A stretch of 64,000 bases of DNA, from NCBI GenBank assembly GCA_963823845.1, contig CAWGND010000014.1, positions 952,505 to 1,016,504 of the forward strand. The letters are read 5' to 3'. Below the pieces are notes generated by a model. The model made no database searches and was not told where the DNA came from. It was given only the letters and a program-made list of their open reading frames with translations. Of the stretch, positions 18,699-27,837 are shown piece after piece. The DNA is from Alloacidobacterium sp963823845. Lineage in GTDB: Bacteria; Acidobacteriota; Terriglobia; Terriglobales; Acidobacteriaceae. The position numbers were made by a program, and so were the translations under genes. The stretch's first letter is position 1; each line of letters begins with the position of its first letter.

Positions 18699-21062
18699 AT
18701 GTCTCTCTCGGAAATGCTTCGTAACGAAGAACCAGGTGGATTCTCATCTTCAGTTGCCACGAAAGCTGCACCGATGTCTCTGCCGACACGCATCGCCTTC
18801 GTTGGAAATTATCTGCCGCGACAATGTGGCATCGCTACGTTCACGACCGATCTCTGCACCGCGGTAGCAGCTGAATATGGCAGCGGCCGCCTGTTCGCAA
18901 TTCCCGTCAACGATCCGGAGTCAAGCTACCAATATCCCGAACAGGTACGGCTGGAGCTTGATCAGGAAGATTGTGCTTCTTATGAGAGGGCTGCAGAATT
19001 TCTCAATTTCAACGGTAACGACCTGGTCTGCCTGCAACATGAATACGGCATCTTCGGAGGTGTCGCAGGTAGTCACATATTGCTGCTGCTGCGCAAATTA
19101 AGAATGCCCCTGGTGACAACGCTTCACACTGTCCTGCGTGAGCCGGATTCCAGTCAGCGTGCTGTGCTCGAAGAGATTGCCAACCTTTCGGATCGTTTGA
19201 TCGTGATGAGCGAACACGCCGCATGTCTGTTGCGCGATGTGTATGAGGTGCCGTACGAGAAAATTGATGTCATCCCGCATGGCGTGCCGGATCTTCCATT
19301 CATGGATCCCAATTATTTCAAGGATCTGTTTGGTACTCAGGGGAAGTCCGTACTGCTCACCTTCGGCTTGTTGTCACCAAATAAAGGAATCGAAAACGTG
19401 ATTCGCGCAATGCCCGCGATCCTGGCAAAGCACGAAAACCTTGTCTACATCGTTTCCGGAGCAACGCATCCACATATCAGGCGACGTGAGGGTGAACGAT
19501 ACAGGGAAGAGCTACAGGCGTTAGCTGAGGAATGCGGTGTTTCCTCGCACGTCATCTTCAACAACCGATTTGTGAGCACCGAGGAATTGATCGAACACGT
19601 CGGCGCCGCGGATATCTACATCACCCCCTATCGTCAGGAGGCCCAGGTCGTTTCCGGCACGCTTGCGATCGCGCTCGGCGCGGGAAAAGCAATTATCTCC
19701 ACTCCGTACTGGCACGCCAGAGAGCTCCTTGCCGATGGGCGTGGCGTTATCGTTCCGTTCGATGATCCTGACTCCATCGCAGAGGCAGCCATCAAGTTAT
19801 TGGAAGACGACGCTGAGCGGCATGCGATGCGAAAACGTGCTTATCTTCATTCACGGGGTACGACATGGCAAAAGACAGCGCGGGCTTACATGGCAAGCTT
19901 CCAACGCGCCCGCGTCGAACGGATGTTGCGGCCACGCGCTGCCCTGCAAGACATTTTCGCAGCAAAGGCGACAGATAGATTGCCCGCGCTGGATACATCG
20001 CATTTATTAAGCATGACTGATGACACGGGCATGTTGCAGCACGCGATCTTTTCTCTGCCAAACTGTCTTGAGGGCTATACGACTGATGACAATGCCCGTG
20101 CGCTCATCGTGACAACGCTGCTGAACTGGTCACTACTGTCCGACCGCTACGCGCACGCCCCTCTGTCTGGCAGGTATCTGGCTTTTCTATGGCTCGCCTT
20201 TCATGAGAAGACGGGTAGGTTCAGAAATTTCCTAAGCTACGACCGCAAATGGCAAGAAGAAGTAGGTTCGGAGGACAGCCACGGTCGCGCCTTATGGGCG
20301 CTGGGAACAGTGCTTGGCCGCTCGGAAGACGCCGGTTTGAGGGGTGCGGCAGGCAGGCTCTTCGAGGCTGCGCTTCCAGCCTCGCTGACGTTTTCCAGTC
20401 CACGTGCCTGGGCATTCTCTGTACTGGGCATGCAGGCATACCTAGACTGGTTCCCCGGGGATAGGGTGATTCAGGCTACTCGTAATCTACTCGCGAATCG
20501 GCTGCTGGATATCTATGAACGTACTCATTGGCAGACGTGGAAGTGGTTTGAGAAGAGCCTTTCTTACTCTAATGCAAGGTTGTCGCAGGCGCTCATAGTC
20601 GCAGGATGGCGGAGCGAGAACAAGAGGATGATCGAAGCCGGATGCGAGTCGCTCCGTTGGCTTGTCGCTGCGCAGCACCGAGTGGAAGAAGATATCTTCG
20701 TTCCGATCGGATCGAGAGGATTTTTCACCGAGAACGGCGAGAAGGCTCGCTTCGATCAGCAACCAGTCGAAGCCTGCGCAACCATCTCCGCATGTTTGCA
20801 GGCATACCGATTAACTGAAGAGAAGTTCTGGCTTGACGAAGCCTGGTGCGCCTTCCGCTGGTTTCTCGGTGAGAACGACCTGCAGGTGCCGCTTTATGAC
20901 GCGACAACGGGCGGCTGTAAAGACGGACTTCATCCCGATCGCGTAAATGAAAACCAGGGAGCCGAATCGACCCTGTCGTTCCTGATGTCATTGCTCGAAA
21001 TGCAAAACATCGAAGCGCCCATTACAGAGAACCAGAATCAGGAAATGAGTGTCAGTCTTTGA
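18699..21062 (+). CDS. GT4 glycosyltransferase fused to an alpha/alpha-toroid domain
   Basis: The 787-residue protein has two domains. Residues about 28-410 are a GT-B fold, family-4 glycosyltransferase (FVGNYLPRQCGIATFTTDL, VIPHGVPDLPF, LLTFGLLSPNKGIENVIRA, and the donor-site region TPYRQEAQVVSGTLAIALGAGKA split over a loop). Residues about 430-780 form a helical, glycosidase-like toroid with TTDDNARALIV, DSHGRALWALG, QQPVEACAT and ENQGAESTLSF. It probably makes a sugar polymer or glycoside. AGGA about 7 bases before ATG 18699 supports the start. A GH130 remnant starts on its stop codon, so the pair was an operon. Confidence 0.85.
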   Translation: MSLSEMLRNEEPGGFSSSVATKAAPMSLPTRIAFVGNYLPRQCGIATFTTDLCTAVAAEYGSGRLFAIPVNDPESSYQYPEQVRLELDQEDCASYERAAEFLNFNGNDLVCLQHEYGIFGGVAGSHILLLLRKLRMPLVTTLHTVLREPDSSQRAVLEEIANLSDRLIVMSEHAACLLRDVYEVPYEKIDVIPHGVPDLPFMDPNYFKDLFGTQGKSVLLTFGLLSPNKGIENVIRAMPAILAKHENLVYIVSGATHPHIRRREGERYREELQALAEECGVSSHVIFNNRFVSTEELIEHVGAADIYITPYRQEAQVVSGTLAIALGAGKAIISTPYWHARELLADGRGVIVPFDDPDSIAEAAIKLLEDDAERHAMRKRAYLHSRGTTWQKTARAYMASFQRARVERMLRPRAALQDIFAAKATDRLPALDTSHLLSMTDDTGMLQHAIFSLPNCLEGYTTDDNARALIVTTLLNWSLLSDRYAHAPLSGRYLAFLWLAFHEKTGRFRNFLSYDRKWQEEVGSEDSHGRALWALGTVLGRSEDAGLRGAAGRLFEAALPASLTFSSPRAWAFSVLGMQAYLDWFPGDRVIQATRNLLANRLLDIYERTHWQTWKWFEKSLSYSNARLSQALIVAGWRSENKRMIEAGCESLRWLVAAQHRVEEDIFVPIGSRGFFTENGEKARFDQQPVEACATISACLQAYRLTEEKFWLDEAWCAFRWFLGENDLQVPLYDATTGGCKDGLHPDRVNENQGAESTLSFLMSLLEMQNIEAPITENQNQEMSVSL

Positions 21063-21391
21063 ATTCAATTAGGCTTCCAGCAACATCCCCGGAATACTTC
21101 CCTGTTGAACAACAGAATGCGCAAGTACCCGCGGTTGATTCTCTATTTGTGCGTCATCCCTCGAATCCCATCCTCAGCCGGGAAGATTGGCCCTATCCGG
21201 TCAACAGTGTCTTTAATGCGGGCGTAATATGTTGTGTTTCCTTGCGGACAAACCATCGGAGCGATGGAGACACCATTCATCTTTACTATGGAGCAGGCGA
21301 CTCATGTATAGCGATGGCGACTGGCAGCGTCCGTGCTCTTCTGTCTTGGCTGGATTTTAATTCCAGCGCGCGAGATGGAAATGACTCTTAA
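21059..21391 (+). pseudogene. GH130 glycosidase/phosphorylase, internally deleted
   Basis: GH130 enzymes split beta-mannosides by phosphorolysis or hydrolysis and are usually over 300 residues. Here only the two ends remain: RHPSNPILSREDWPYPVNSV and FNAG from the N-terminal blade, then directly GDTIHLYYGAGDSCIAMATG and VRALLSWLD from the C-terminus. About two-thirds, with the catalytic part, is missing. The start TTG overlaps the glycosyltransferase stop (TTGA), consistent with former coupling. Confidence 0.75.
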
Positions 21392-21425
21392 CGTACCAAT
21401 CATCGAACTAGAAAGGGCTACCTGA

Positions 21426-21635
21426 ATGAATTCTGCAGAACTGAATTGGCCCAGCAGCGTCCCACGGATACTTTGGATGCGCCGGAACTGTCCTCGCTGT
21501 AGCTCGATCGAATTCCAGACGGCCGATTCGCATCCTCTGGATCGGCTTCTGGCGCTACTCGCATTGTCTCCAATTCGCTGTGTCAATTGTTGGCGACGGT
21601 ACTATTGGTTTGGGAAGAGAGGAGCTGATAAGTGA
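21426..21635 (+). CDS. Small zinc-ribbon-like protein, 69 aa
   Basis: The protein has two CxxC pairs, RRNCPRCSSIEF and IRCVNCWRRYYWFG, spaced as in a zinc ribbon, with a hydrophobic HPLDRLLALLALSP stretch between. Such proteins may bind nucleic acid or act as membrane-attached structural modules; the function is unknown. ATG 21426 is the only good start. The following gene's GTG overlaps its stop (GTGA). Confidence 0.55.
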   Translation: MNSAELNWPSSVPRILWMRRNCPRCSSIEFQTADSHPLDRLLALLALSPIRCVNCWRRYYWFGKRGADK

Positions 21636-22078
21636 CCGCTATGAATCAAGCTACCGATACTATGGAGCGATGCTCCGCTGCATCAGGACCCAAAAGAGAG
21701 AGCACAATGGACAGCCCACAATATTCATCCAGCTACACGTCGAATGATCTGTTGTTTAGCTTGGACGGAGGGCGTTCTCGGCGATCACCGAATTATGAGA
21801 TCGTCGCTCAAAGCACGGAAGAAGTGCAGGACACCCAGAACGCTCCTTCAGTCAGCATGGGACCCTACCTGATCGAATCTGGACAAACGCAGCTTCTAAC
21901 CACAATTAGCATCTATAGCGAGCGCGGAGAAAGCCGAGAGCAGCTGCGGCTGCTCTACATGAATGCTGTCGCACTTCGAGTCTGGAAAGCCATGGGCAAG
22001 AAACCAAGCCTGATCGGCGCACAGTATCGCCCATCACGAACCTCCCTATTGACGTTTGGCGTCCCGTTCAGTGAATAG
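21632..22078 (+). CDS. Hypothetical protein, about 148 aa
   Basis: GTG 21632 overlaps the previous stop by 4 bases; ATG 21641 is an alternative. The first half is polar and probably disordered. The second half (QTQLLTTISIYSERGESREQ, LYMNAVALRVWKAMGKKPS) looks folded. No domain is recognised. The overlap suggests an operon with the zinc-ribbon gene. Confidence 0.45.
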   Translation: MTAMNQATDTMERCSAASGPKRESTMDSPQYSSSYTSNDLLFSLDGGRSRRSPNYEIVAQSTEEVQDTQNAPSVSMGPYLIESGQTQLLTTISIYSERGESREQLRLLYMNAVALRVWKAMGKKPSLIGAQYRPSRTSLLTFGVPFSE

Positions 22079-22173
22079 GGAGTGTTAAAGCAAGTACACA
22101 GGTGACGGCCAGCATTGGAGTATCCCTATGCGGAAGCGATGGCGATTCGCGCCGCCCTCAGCTGTACACTGTT

Positions 22174-22602
22174 ATGCGCGAGGTAATACTCGTGACATTC
22201 AATCGTATTAAGACATTCGAGATCAGGGCGTTCAAAGACACCCACCTTCTTGGCTGGTTTTACCTGGAGGCCACTGAGGATCCGAAGAAGAAATTCAAGA
22301 TGAGAACTGACCCTGCTGGTCTCTGGGAGCAATGGGCGTATGTCAGACTGCTATATGCTAAAGAGAATATTGATGATCTGGAGGATCGCATTGCGCAAGC
22401 GGAAATAGGTTTGAAAACCCATAAACGCATCTCTCTTGGGGAATTTCAGGCCACTATGCTTCAGATGCATGAGGCAGGCTTCACATCTACAAACCGGAGA
22501 AATGATCCATGTGTGGTCGCTACTATAGACGCTCCGACAATCAGCGCAATGCGGAGGCAATGCACGCCGGCATCTCTCCGTTTGGAACCGGTAGCCCCAT
22601 GA
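22174..22602 (+). CDS. Hypothetical protein, about 142 aa
   Basis: ATG 22174 starts MREVILVTFNRIKTFEIRAF, followed by GWFYLEATEDPKKKFKM and a helical hairpin (LWEQWAYVRLLYAKENIDDL). The last 30 codons run in a different frame through a SRAP fragment that starts at 22509, so the true C-terminus has probably been replaced by insertion or rearrangement. Function unknown. Confidence 0.4.
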   Translation: MREVILVTFNRIKTFEIRAFKDTHLLGWFYLEATEDPKKKFKMRTDPAGLWEQWAYVRLLYAKENIDDLEDRIAQAEIGLKTHKRISLGEFQATMLQMHEAGFTSTNRRNDPCVVATIDAPTISAMRRQCTPASLRLEPVAP

Positions 22603-22616
22603 CTTCTCGATTCTAA
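22509..22616 (+). pseudogene. N-terminal fragment of a SRAP protein
   Basis: ATG 22509 gives MCGRYYRRSDNQRNAEAMHA and then unrelated residues to TAA 22614. It matches the start of the SRAP remnant at 5123 (CGRYYRRSDKQRIADAMHAG) and, unlike that one, keeps its ATG and catalytic Cys2. Only about 22 residues of the family remain. Confidence 0.75.
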
Positions 22617-22899
22617 GATCGAGGAACAAATCGGCGCAGAATCAGTATCAGCGGTGCATATGAATCACCAATGCGAGCGCGGCATGTTCTCGACTGGGCG
22701 ACCATGCCTGATCCGTGTCGGCACTACGAGGGCGGGTAACTTGCCTGTGGCTGCAAAGAAAGCCTTCCTCAACGACCGAATTCTACGCGTGTCGTTTTGG
22801 GAATGTAACTGTCAAAACTAATGGTCTCGTGCGCCCCGTTCCGGTGTTCAGTAATTTGCATCTTGGAAATCATTCCGACGTTCCTTACTCGGAAGAAAA

Positions 22900-23166
22900 A
22901 CGGGAGACGAATACCCGACCGGCAAGCGCTTTCATGCGTCGCTGGAATCAAGTCACTACCCATCAGCGTTTTCACGACGTAGCCCTGCCCTCCCGCAGCA
23001 AGGCAACCCGCCAACGTCTGAGCGTCTTCGTGAACCGTGAGGAGGACGATCTTTTGGCCTATTGCCGCGCTTACTAAGGTCCCGAGCGATTTCTATTCCG
23101 CTCATACCTGGCATCGAAGTGTCCAAGACAACCATTGGACGGCTGCGTAATGTCGTAGGTAACTGC
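22900..23166 (-). pseudogene. Response-regulator receiver domain, fragment
   Basis: The minus strand reads VVLDTSMPGMSGIEIARDL, the loop around the phospho-acceptor of two-component receivers (the usual sequence is VLLDxxMP). After a frameshift near 23060 it continues KIVLLTVHEDAQTLAGCLAA and GGQGYVVKTLMGSDLI, the C-terminal half with its conserved lysine. The N-terminal strand and the output domain are missing. It resembles NarL/LuxR-type regulators. Confidence 0.6.
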
Positions 23167-23430
23167 TAAGTCCTCGAATTGATATTGGCTCGGATCGAAA
23201 AGGAAGGCCACAAAACTACCGCGCATCGCCGGAAGTAATCACATCGATGGAAGTCGACATGAACAACGAAGTGCCTGAAAAACGGGTTCACGGTAACTTC
23301 AACCCTGCTACCGTGAACTCGATCCAAACATTTAACCGCAAATAGCGATGTCATTCGCCGGTCCACGGCTCCGCGCGGCTGAACAATTCCCGCGCTGGTG
23401 GCTGGGCGTCGTAGGAAGAAATATGCACAC

Positions 23431-23661
23431 TCATTCTCCTGAATAACGTGACAGTGCTCCTGGACTTTGCTGACCTAGAGTTCTGCGCAGAACCGTTCTG
23501 GCGCGAAACAACCGAGACTTCGCCGCTGTGACAGAGATGCCTGCGAGCTCGGCGACTTCCTTTATCGACCCATCATTCGACTGATAAATCTCGACCACGG
23601 CTCGCAATTGTGGATTTAGACAGCAGATTGCCTGTCTTAAACGCTCTGCACTCTCGTTCTG
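23431..23661 (-). pseudogene. Region 4 of an ECF sigma factor, fragment
   Basis: The last 70 residues of an extracytoplasmic-function sigma factor are readable: ESAERLRQAICCLNPQLRAV followed by SIKEVAELAGISVTAAKSRL (the -35-binding helix-turn-helix) and RARTVLRRTLG. Upstream of about 23661 the coding sequence is replaced by a gene on the opposite strand, so regions 2-3 are gone. Confidence 0.65.
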
Positions 23662-24390
23662 GTGATGATACAGACGGGACACAACACCGCTGCGCAGTTG
23701 AGTAAGATCGCACACCTCGGCGATATGCTCGACGCTATTCTTACTGGTCCGAGCGACCAGGTAGCGGTGATTACGTTTGACAGCGCACCGCATCTTGTTC
23801 AGGATTTCACGGCCAACTCCGATGCGATTGCACCAGCTCTCGCGCCGACGGAATCCGGGAACAGCCGCGCCGTGCTCTTCGATGCATTGCACACAGCGGT
23901 ACGTGTTCTTCGAAAGACGCCTGCGGCGAACCAGCGAATTATTTTATTGATTTCGGGCGAGCACGATCATGGCAGCAGCGCATCCGATACCGACTCCCTG
24001 GTTCGCGAGATATCGGCAAGCGATGCGTCGGTCTATAGCCTTTCGTTCTCGACTTTACGAAGTGGACTGCTGAGAAGTCTAGGGCTGCGAAATCCGGCGG
24101 CGGTGTTTGCCAGCGCAATGCAGCGGAATGCCGGAGACGCTCTGGCACAACTGACGGGCAGTGATTTCTATCGGTTCGATTCCGAAAAACAATTCGAGGA
24201 TCGCATCAGCGAGATCGCAAATCACATCCATAGCCGCTACCGTCTTACTTTTCAGCCGCGCGACCCTCAGCCCGGCTTCCATTCTTTGCAGGTGGAGGTG
24301 CGGAACGCGAAGGCCAATGTTGTGGCTGCCCGCGGCGGCTATTGGTCCTCTTCAGAAGCCAATTCCGGTCCGGGTGGAGGAGAAAGATGA
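23662..24390 (+). pseudogene. VWA-domain protein (TIGR03436-like), 5'-truncated
   Basis: The frame holds most of a von Willebrand A domain of the type common in Acidobacteria: QVAVITFDSAPHLVQDFT, AVLFDALHTAVRVLRKTPAA, QRIILLISGEHDHGS, and the C-terminal sandwich HSRYRLTFQPRDPQPGFHSL ending ARGGYW. The N-terminus with signal peptide and metal-site DxSxS is missing; the reading begins abruptly at about 23662, where it meets the sigma fragment head to head. The body is otherwise uninterrupted. Confidence 0.65.
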
Positions 24391-24517
24391 ACGCTGGGGC
24401 TGCCGTCGTCGGCGACGGGCGCGCATCGGGATCTGACAACTTCTCCGTTCGGCAAACCGAGAACTTGTCGACAGAAGGTATCCAGCGGGCTCTGATACTA
24501 AACGCGGGGATGCGGTC

Positions 24518-24546
24518 GCCCCTCAAGTGTAGGGCTTTTTCTTTTT
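24518..24546 (+). terminator. Probable terminator after the VWA gene
   Basis: GCCC (24518-24521) plus T24523 pair with AGGGC (24531-24535), with one bulged C and a 7-base loop, followed by TTTTTCTTTTT. The stem is short but the T-run is strong. Confidence 0.55.
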
Positions 24547-24576
24547 GTCGCGGCGCCTGAGTGAAAAAACACGAAC

Positions 24577-24792
24577 CTATCCCTGGCTCAGCTCGGCGTC
24601 GCCCTCTTCCCCGCCAAAAAATGCCATCGCCGCCTCATCTTCGATATCCTGCGGGCAATCCACGGCGGCAATCACCTTGCGCCTGGTACAAATAGCGTCA
24701 CTGGAACTAATGCTCTGGGCAATGTGTCCGAAATCGCTCTCCTCCGGATCCCAGTTGCACCAAATGTCCAACTGAAGCTTGTAGTACGCCAT
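24577..24792 (-). CDS. Small acidic hypothetical protein, 71 aa
   Basis: ATG 24792 is preceded by the very strong site GGAAGGAGG, seven bases away, so this is a real gene. The protein starts MAYYKLQLDIWCNWDPEESD and is acidic throughout, with two cysteines and a Glu-rich end. No domain is recognised. It is probably a conserved small cytoplasmic protein. Confidence 0.65.
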   Translation of the reverse strand: MAYYKLQLDIWCNWDPEESDFGHIAQSISSSDAICTRRKVIAAVDCPQDIEDEAAMAFFGGEEGDAELSQG

Positions 24793-25026
24793 GGGACCTC
24801 CTTCCGTCCGCAGGACTTTCGATTGCTGGCTGGGAAGCGTGCAGCTTCAGGCCAAAGACGCTGTAGGGCGGTAAGCCTCTCTCATAAAAGCTGGCCAACT
24901 CTCGTTAGCTTGGGCCTATGATGCTAGGACTCGACAGCTTTCCACCTCTTTCACTGCTGAACAGCTAAGTTAACAGAAGATACCAACTAGTCTGATCTCA
25001 GTTCCGCTGAGTTCCTTGTGAAGAAA

Positions 25027-25956
25027 TCAGTCTTGTACATCCGGCGCCAGCAGGAGAATCTTCCCAATACCGCCTCTCTCCCCTAGCACATGTGCTTCAG
25101 CCGCATCACGCAACGGCATCCGGCGACCGATGGGCAGAACGAACTTGCCATCGCGCACGTCATCCGCAAACTCACGCACTTTGGATGGATCAGGCTGCGC
25201 CCGCACACGCTTAATCTTCACTGACGGATTCTGCGCGGCCGCGCTCTCCGGCACCATAGCGGCATAGCCAAAGGAACCGCCCTGCCTTACTTTTGCGATT
25301 AGCTTCGCTGCAACGTCACCACCAACGGTGTCGGCAACTGCATCCACTGAGCGGAACTTCTCAATCGCTTCATCGTCATCAATGGCCAGCACGCCTGCGA
25401 CACCGAGGGAGCGGGCGTCATCCAGCTCTTTGCGGCGAACGCCTGCAATCACCTGCGCGCCTATCTTCTTTGCCGAATGCACGGCGGCGCGCCCCACACT
25501 GCCCAGCGCTCCGATTATCAGAACAACCTGTCCTTTTTGCACGTTTGTCGCATGTCGCACAAGCTGGTCGCCGGTGAGTGCAATCAGCGGAATCGCGGCC
25601 GCGTCTGTCAGGTCTACGCCGTCCGGGAGATGTGTCACGTCCGAATCGTCCACTGCCACTAACTCAGCATAGGTGGCGTTCGATAGCACAAGAACGCGGT
25701 CGCCGGGCTTGAATTGCGTCACATTTGCGCCTACCGCACGTACGATGCCACTCACATCGCGCCCAAGAATTGTGGGAAACGTTAACGGAAAATCTTTCTG
25801 CCTCATCCCCGAACGCACTTTCCAGTCGATCGGATTGACGCTCGCCGCGGCTGCCGCAATCAGGACCGTATCTCCGCTGACCTGCGGTTCGGGAACGTTA
25901 TCTTCAAAGGTCAGCCTCTCAGGACCACCATACTCATACAGCACCACTGCTTTCAT
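25027..25956 (-). CDS. MDR-family NAD(P)-dependent oxidoreductase (quinone reductase type)
   Basis: The 309-residue protein has a GroES-like N-terminal domain (MKAVVLYEYGGPERLTFED, GRDVSGIVRAVGANVTQFKPGD) and a Rossmann domain with VLIIGALGSVGRAAVHSAKK for NAD(P) binding. Zinc-ligand cysteines are lacking, as in quinone oxidoreductases (QOR). It would reduce quinones or enals with NADPH. I chose the ATG of MKAVVLYEYGG at 25956; the frame runs on to 26001, but the family starts here. It is divergent from the GAF-PP2C gene. Confidence 0.88.
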   Translation of the reverse strand: MKAVVLYEYGGPERLTFEDNVPEPQVSGDTVLIAAAAASVNPIDWKVRSGMRQKDFPLTFPTILGRDVSGIVRAVGANVTQFKPGDRVLVLSNATYAELVAVDDSDVTHLPDGVDLTDAAAIPLIALTGDQLVRHATNVQKGQVVLIIGALGSVGRAAVHSAKKIGAQVIAGVRRKELDDARSLGVAGVLAIDDDEAIEKFRSVDAVADTVGGDVAAKLIAKVRQGGSFGYAAMVPESAAAQNPSVKIKRVRAQPDPSKVREFADDVRDGKFVLPIGRRMPLRDAAEAHVLGERGGIGKILLLAPDVQD

Positions 25957-26217
25957 CGCGTATCTCATATTCCAGCCCGCAGACCTCGCAGGCATATTCA
26001 ACCTCCCAATCAGATGCGCAGGAACCAGCTCGGGTCTCTACGGGATAACTTCCAGGTTGCCACTCACTTCTGCGGAACTGAGCCATTGACTACTGCTGCT
26101 CTTCAAAATGGATTCGAACTGTCTTTGGGCGAGTGTTCCGTACTCAAGAGATTGCATCGCAGTACCCGCTCGCACATCTATCAAGTAGCCCACATAGTGG
26201 GTTCAAAGGGGGCACTT

Positions 26218-27489
26218 ATGGCCGCCTTCCCCGCTACAGTTCAGCCTCGCCACGCCATCTCACCGCTCCACTCCTCCCGCGAATTCGTTCAGGTTCTGAT
26301 GAAGCTGCAACGGGCCACGAATCTGATCGCCTCCACCCTCGACCTCGACGCCCTGCTCGATCGCGTCGTCAATGACATCGCTGACTCTATTGGAAATGTG
26401 AAGGTTGCAGTATGGCTTCGTGCAGGCGATACAGACGAGATGGTCCTGCATGGAGTGCGGGGCTGCACAAAGTACCACAAGGGCGACCGGCTGCAAATCG
26501 GGCGCCAGGGCATGGTCGGCCACGTGGCAGCCACGGGCAAAATGCGCTACGCCTGCGACGTCCACCAGGACCCTTACTATATCGCCTGCGAGCCCGCCAC
26601 ACGCTCTGAAGTCGGCATCCCCCTGAAGACAGCCGGCCTGGTCATCGGCGTTCTTCTCATAGACCATCATCAGACGAACGCCTTCTCAGATGATCAACTC
26701 AAGGTGATGCAGGCGCTTGCCGGACACATCGCTATTGCCATCGAGAACGCCCGCCTCTTCCGGCTCGAGCGCTTTGAGCGCAAACGCATGCTGCAGGAGT
26801 CCGCCGAGGCCCGCGCGATCCAGCAAGCGCTCTTTCTGAAGCCCGTGCCGCTCATCCCTGGCTTCGCCTTTGAAACAGCCTGGCATCCCGCGGGAGCCGT
26901 CGCAGGCGACTGGTTCGATTTCATCGATCTTGGCCACGAGCGCTACGGCATCGCCCTGGCCGATGTCTCCGGAAAGGGCATGCCCGCCGCCCTCCTCATG
27001 TCCGCGACCCGGGCCATCCTGCGCTCGCTCGCGCCTCTCCATTCCTCGCCCGCGCAGACCCTCGAACACCTCAACAAGATAATCACAGAAGATCTTCCAA
27101 CTGGAAAGTTCATCACCATGGTCTACGGGGTGCTCGATGCCGGTTCTCGCAAACTCACCATGGCCAGCGCCGGACACCTTCGTCCCCTGCTCATCAATCA
27201 TCATTGTTCGTTTCTCGAATTAGATACCGGCCTGCCGCTTGGCCTCGGGGTGTCCTCGTACCCACAGTGCACCATTACGCTCACCCCCGGCACCAAACTG
27301 CTGCTTTATACCGACGGCATCACGGAAGCCATGGGTAGCACAGAGGAAGAGTATGGTTCGGCCCGCCTCATCGAACACTTTCTGCGGCCCGGGGCCTGCG
27401 TCGACAGCCTTATCGCCGATGTCCAGCGCTTCGGCGCTGGATCGGATCGAACCGACGATGCGACGGCCGTCCTCATCCGCAGCCGCTGA
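26218..27489 (+). CDS. GAF-domain SpoIIE-type serine phosphatase (RsbU-like)
   Basis: The 423-residue protein has a GAF sensor domain (about 35-185; LDALLDRVVNDIADSIG, EVGIPLKTAGLVIGVLLIDH) and a SpoIIE/PP2C domain (about 215-420). The metal-binding aspartates are in AGAVAGDWFDF, GIALADVSGKGMPAA, LLLYTDGITEA and DRTDDATAVL. Such proteins dephosphorylate anti-sigma antagonists in partner-switching stress pathways; no anti-sigma genes are nearby. ATG 26218 has AGGGGG upstream; the frame is open to 26014. It is intact, unlike the phosphatase remnant at 254-713. Confidence 0.9.
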   Translation: MAAFPATVQPRHAISPLHSSREFVQVLMKLQRATNLIASTLDLDALLDRVVNDIADSIGNVKVAVWLRAGDTDEMVLHGVRGCTKYHKGDRLQIGRQGMVGHVAATGKMRYACDVHQDPYYIACEPATRSEVGIPLKTAGLVIGVLLIDHHQTNAFSDDQLKVMQALAGHIAIAIENARLFRLERFERKRMLQESAEARAIQQALFLKPVPLIPGFAFETAWHPAGAVAGDWFDFIDLGHERYGIALADVSGKGMPAALLMSATRAILRSLAPLHSSPAQTLEHLNKIITEDLPTGKFITMVYGVLDAGSRKLTMASAGHLRPLLINHHCSFLELDTGLPLGLGVSSYPQCTITLTPGTKLLLYTDGITEAMGSTEEEYGSARLIEHFLRPGACVDSLIADVQRFGAGSDRTDDATAVLIRSR

Positions 27490-27837
27490 GGACGACGGAG
27501 CCGTCGGAGGAATGCCCAATCGCTAACATTTCGCGGAGATGTTTGGTGATTCTATCGCTTCAGGATTGCCGATGCATGAAAAACGACGTTTGAGTAACTT
27601 CGTCGCTGACTTTGTGTCGAGGTGGGCGAACTTACCTGAAAGCTGACTTTACCGGCAGTACGAGTCCGGTAGTTTGATCCAGCCGGCAATCGAAGCATGT
27701 GCGAATTACGATAACGAAGCTGAACGCGCGGGAATACCCCATTTGGGGGCAAATGTTGACGGCCCTCTCAGGGCATGGCCTTGCCGATCAAAGTCCTGCG
27801 CCGGTGCAATACAGAATCTTGCGCGTAGAAGGGGTGC
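27490..27837. other. Intergenic, about 350 bp
   Basis: No gene is supported. It contains one copy (27573-27591) of a 19-bp motif that recurs at 29024-29042. Confidence 0.45.

Noticed and set aside
26100..26120. GGATTCGAAC near 26106 as a copy of the tRNA-Gln 3' end (attR)
   Set aside because: The match is about 9 bases of a T-loop-like word; the flanking C-rich acceptor sequence is absent.
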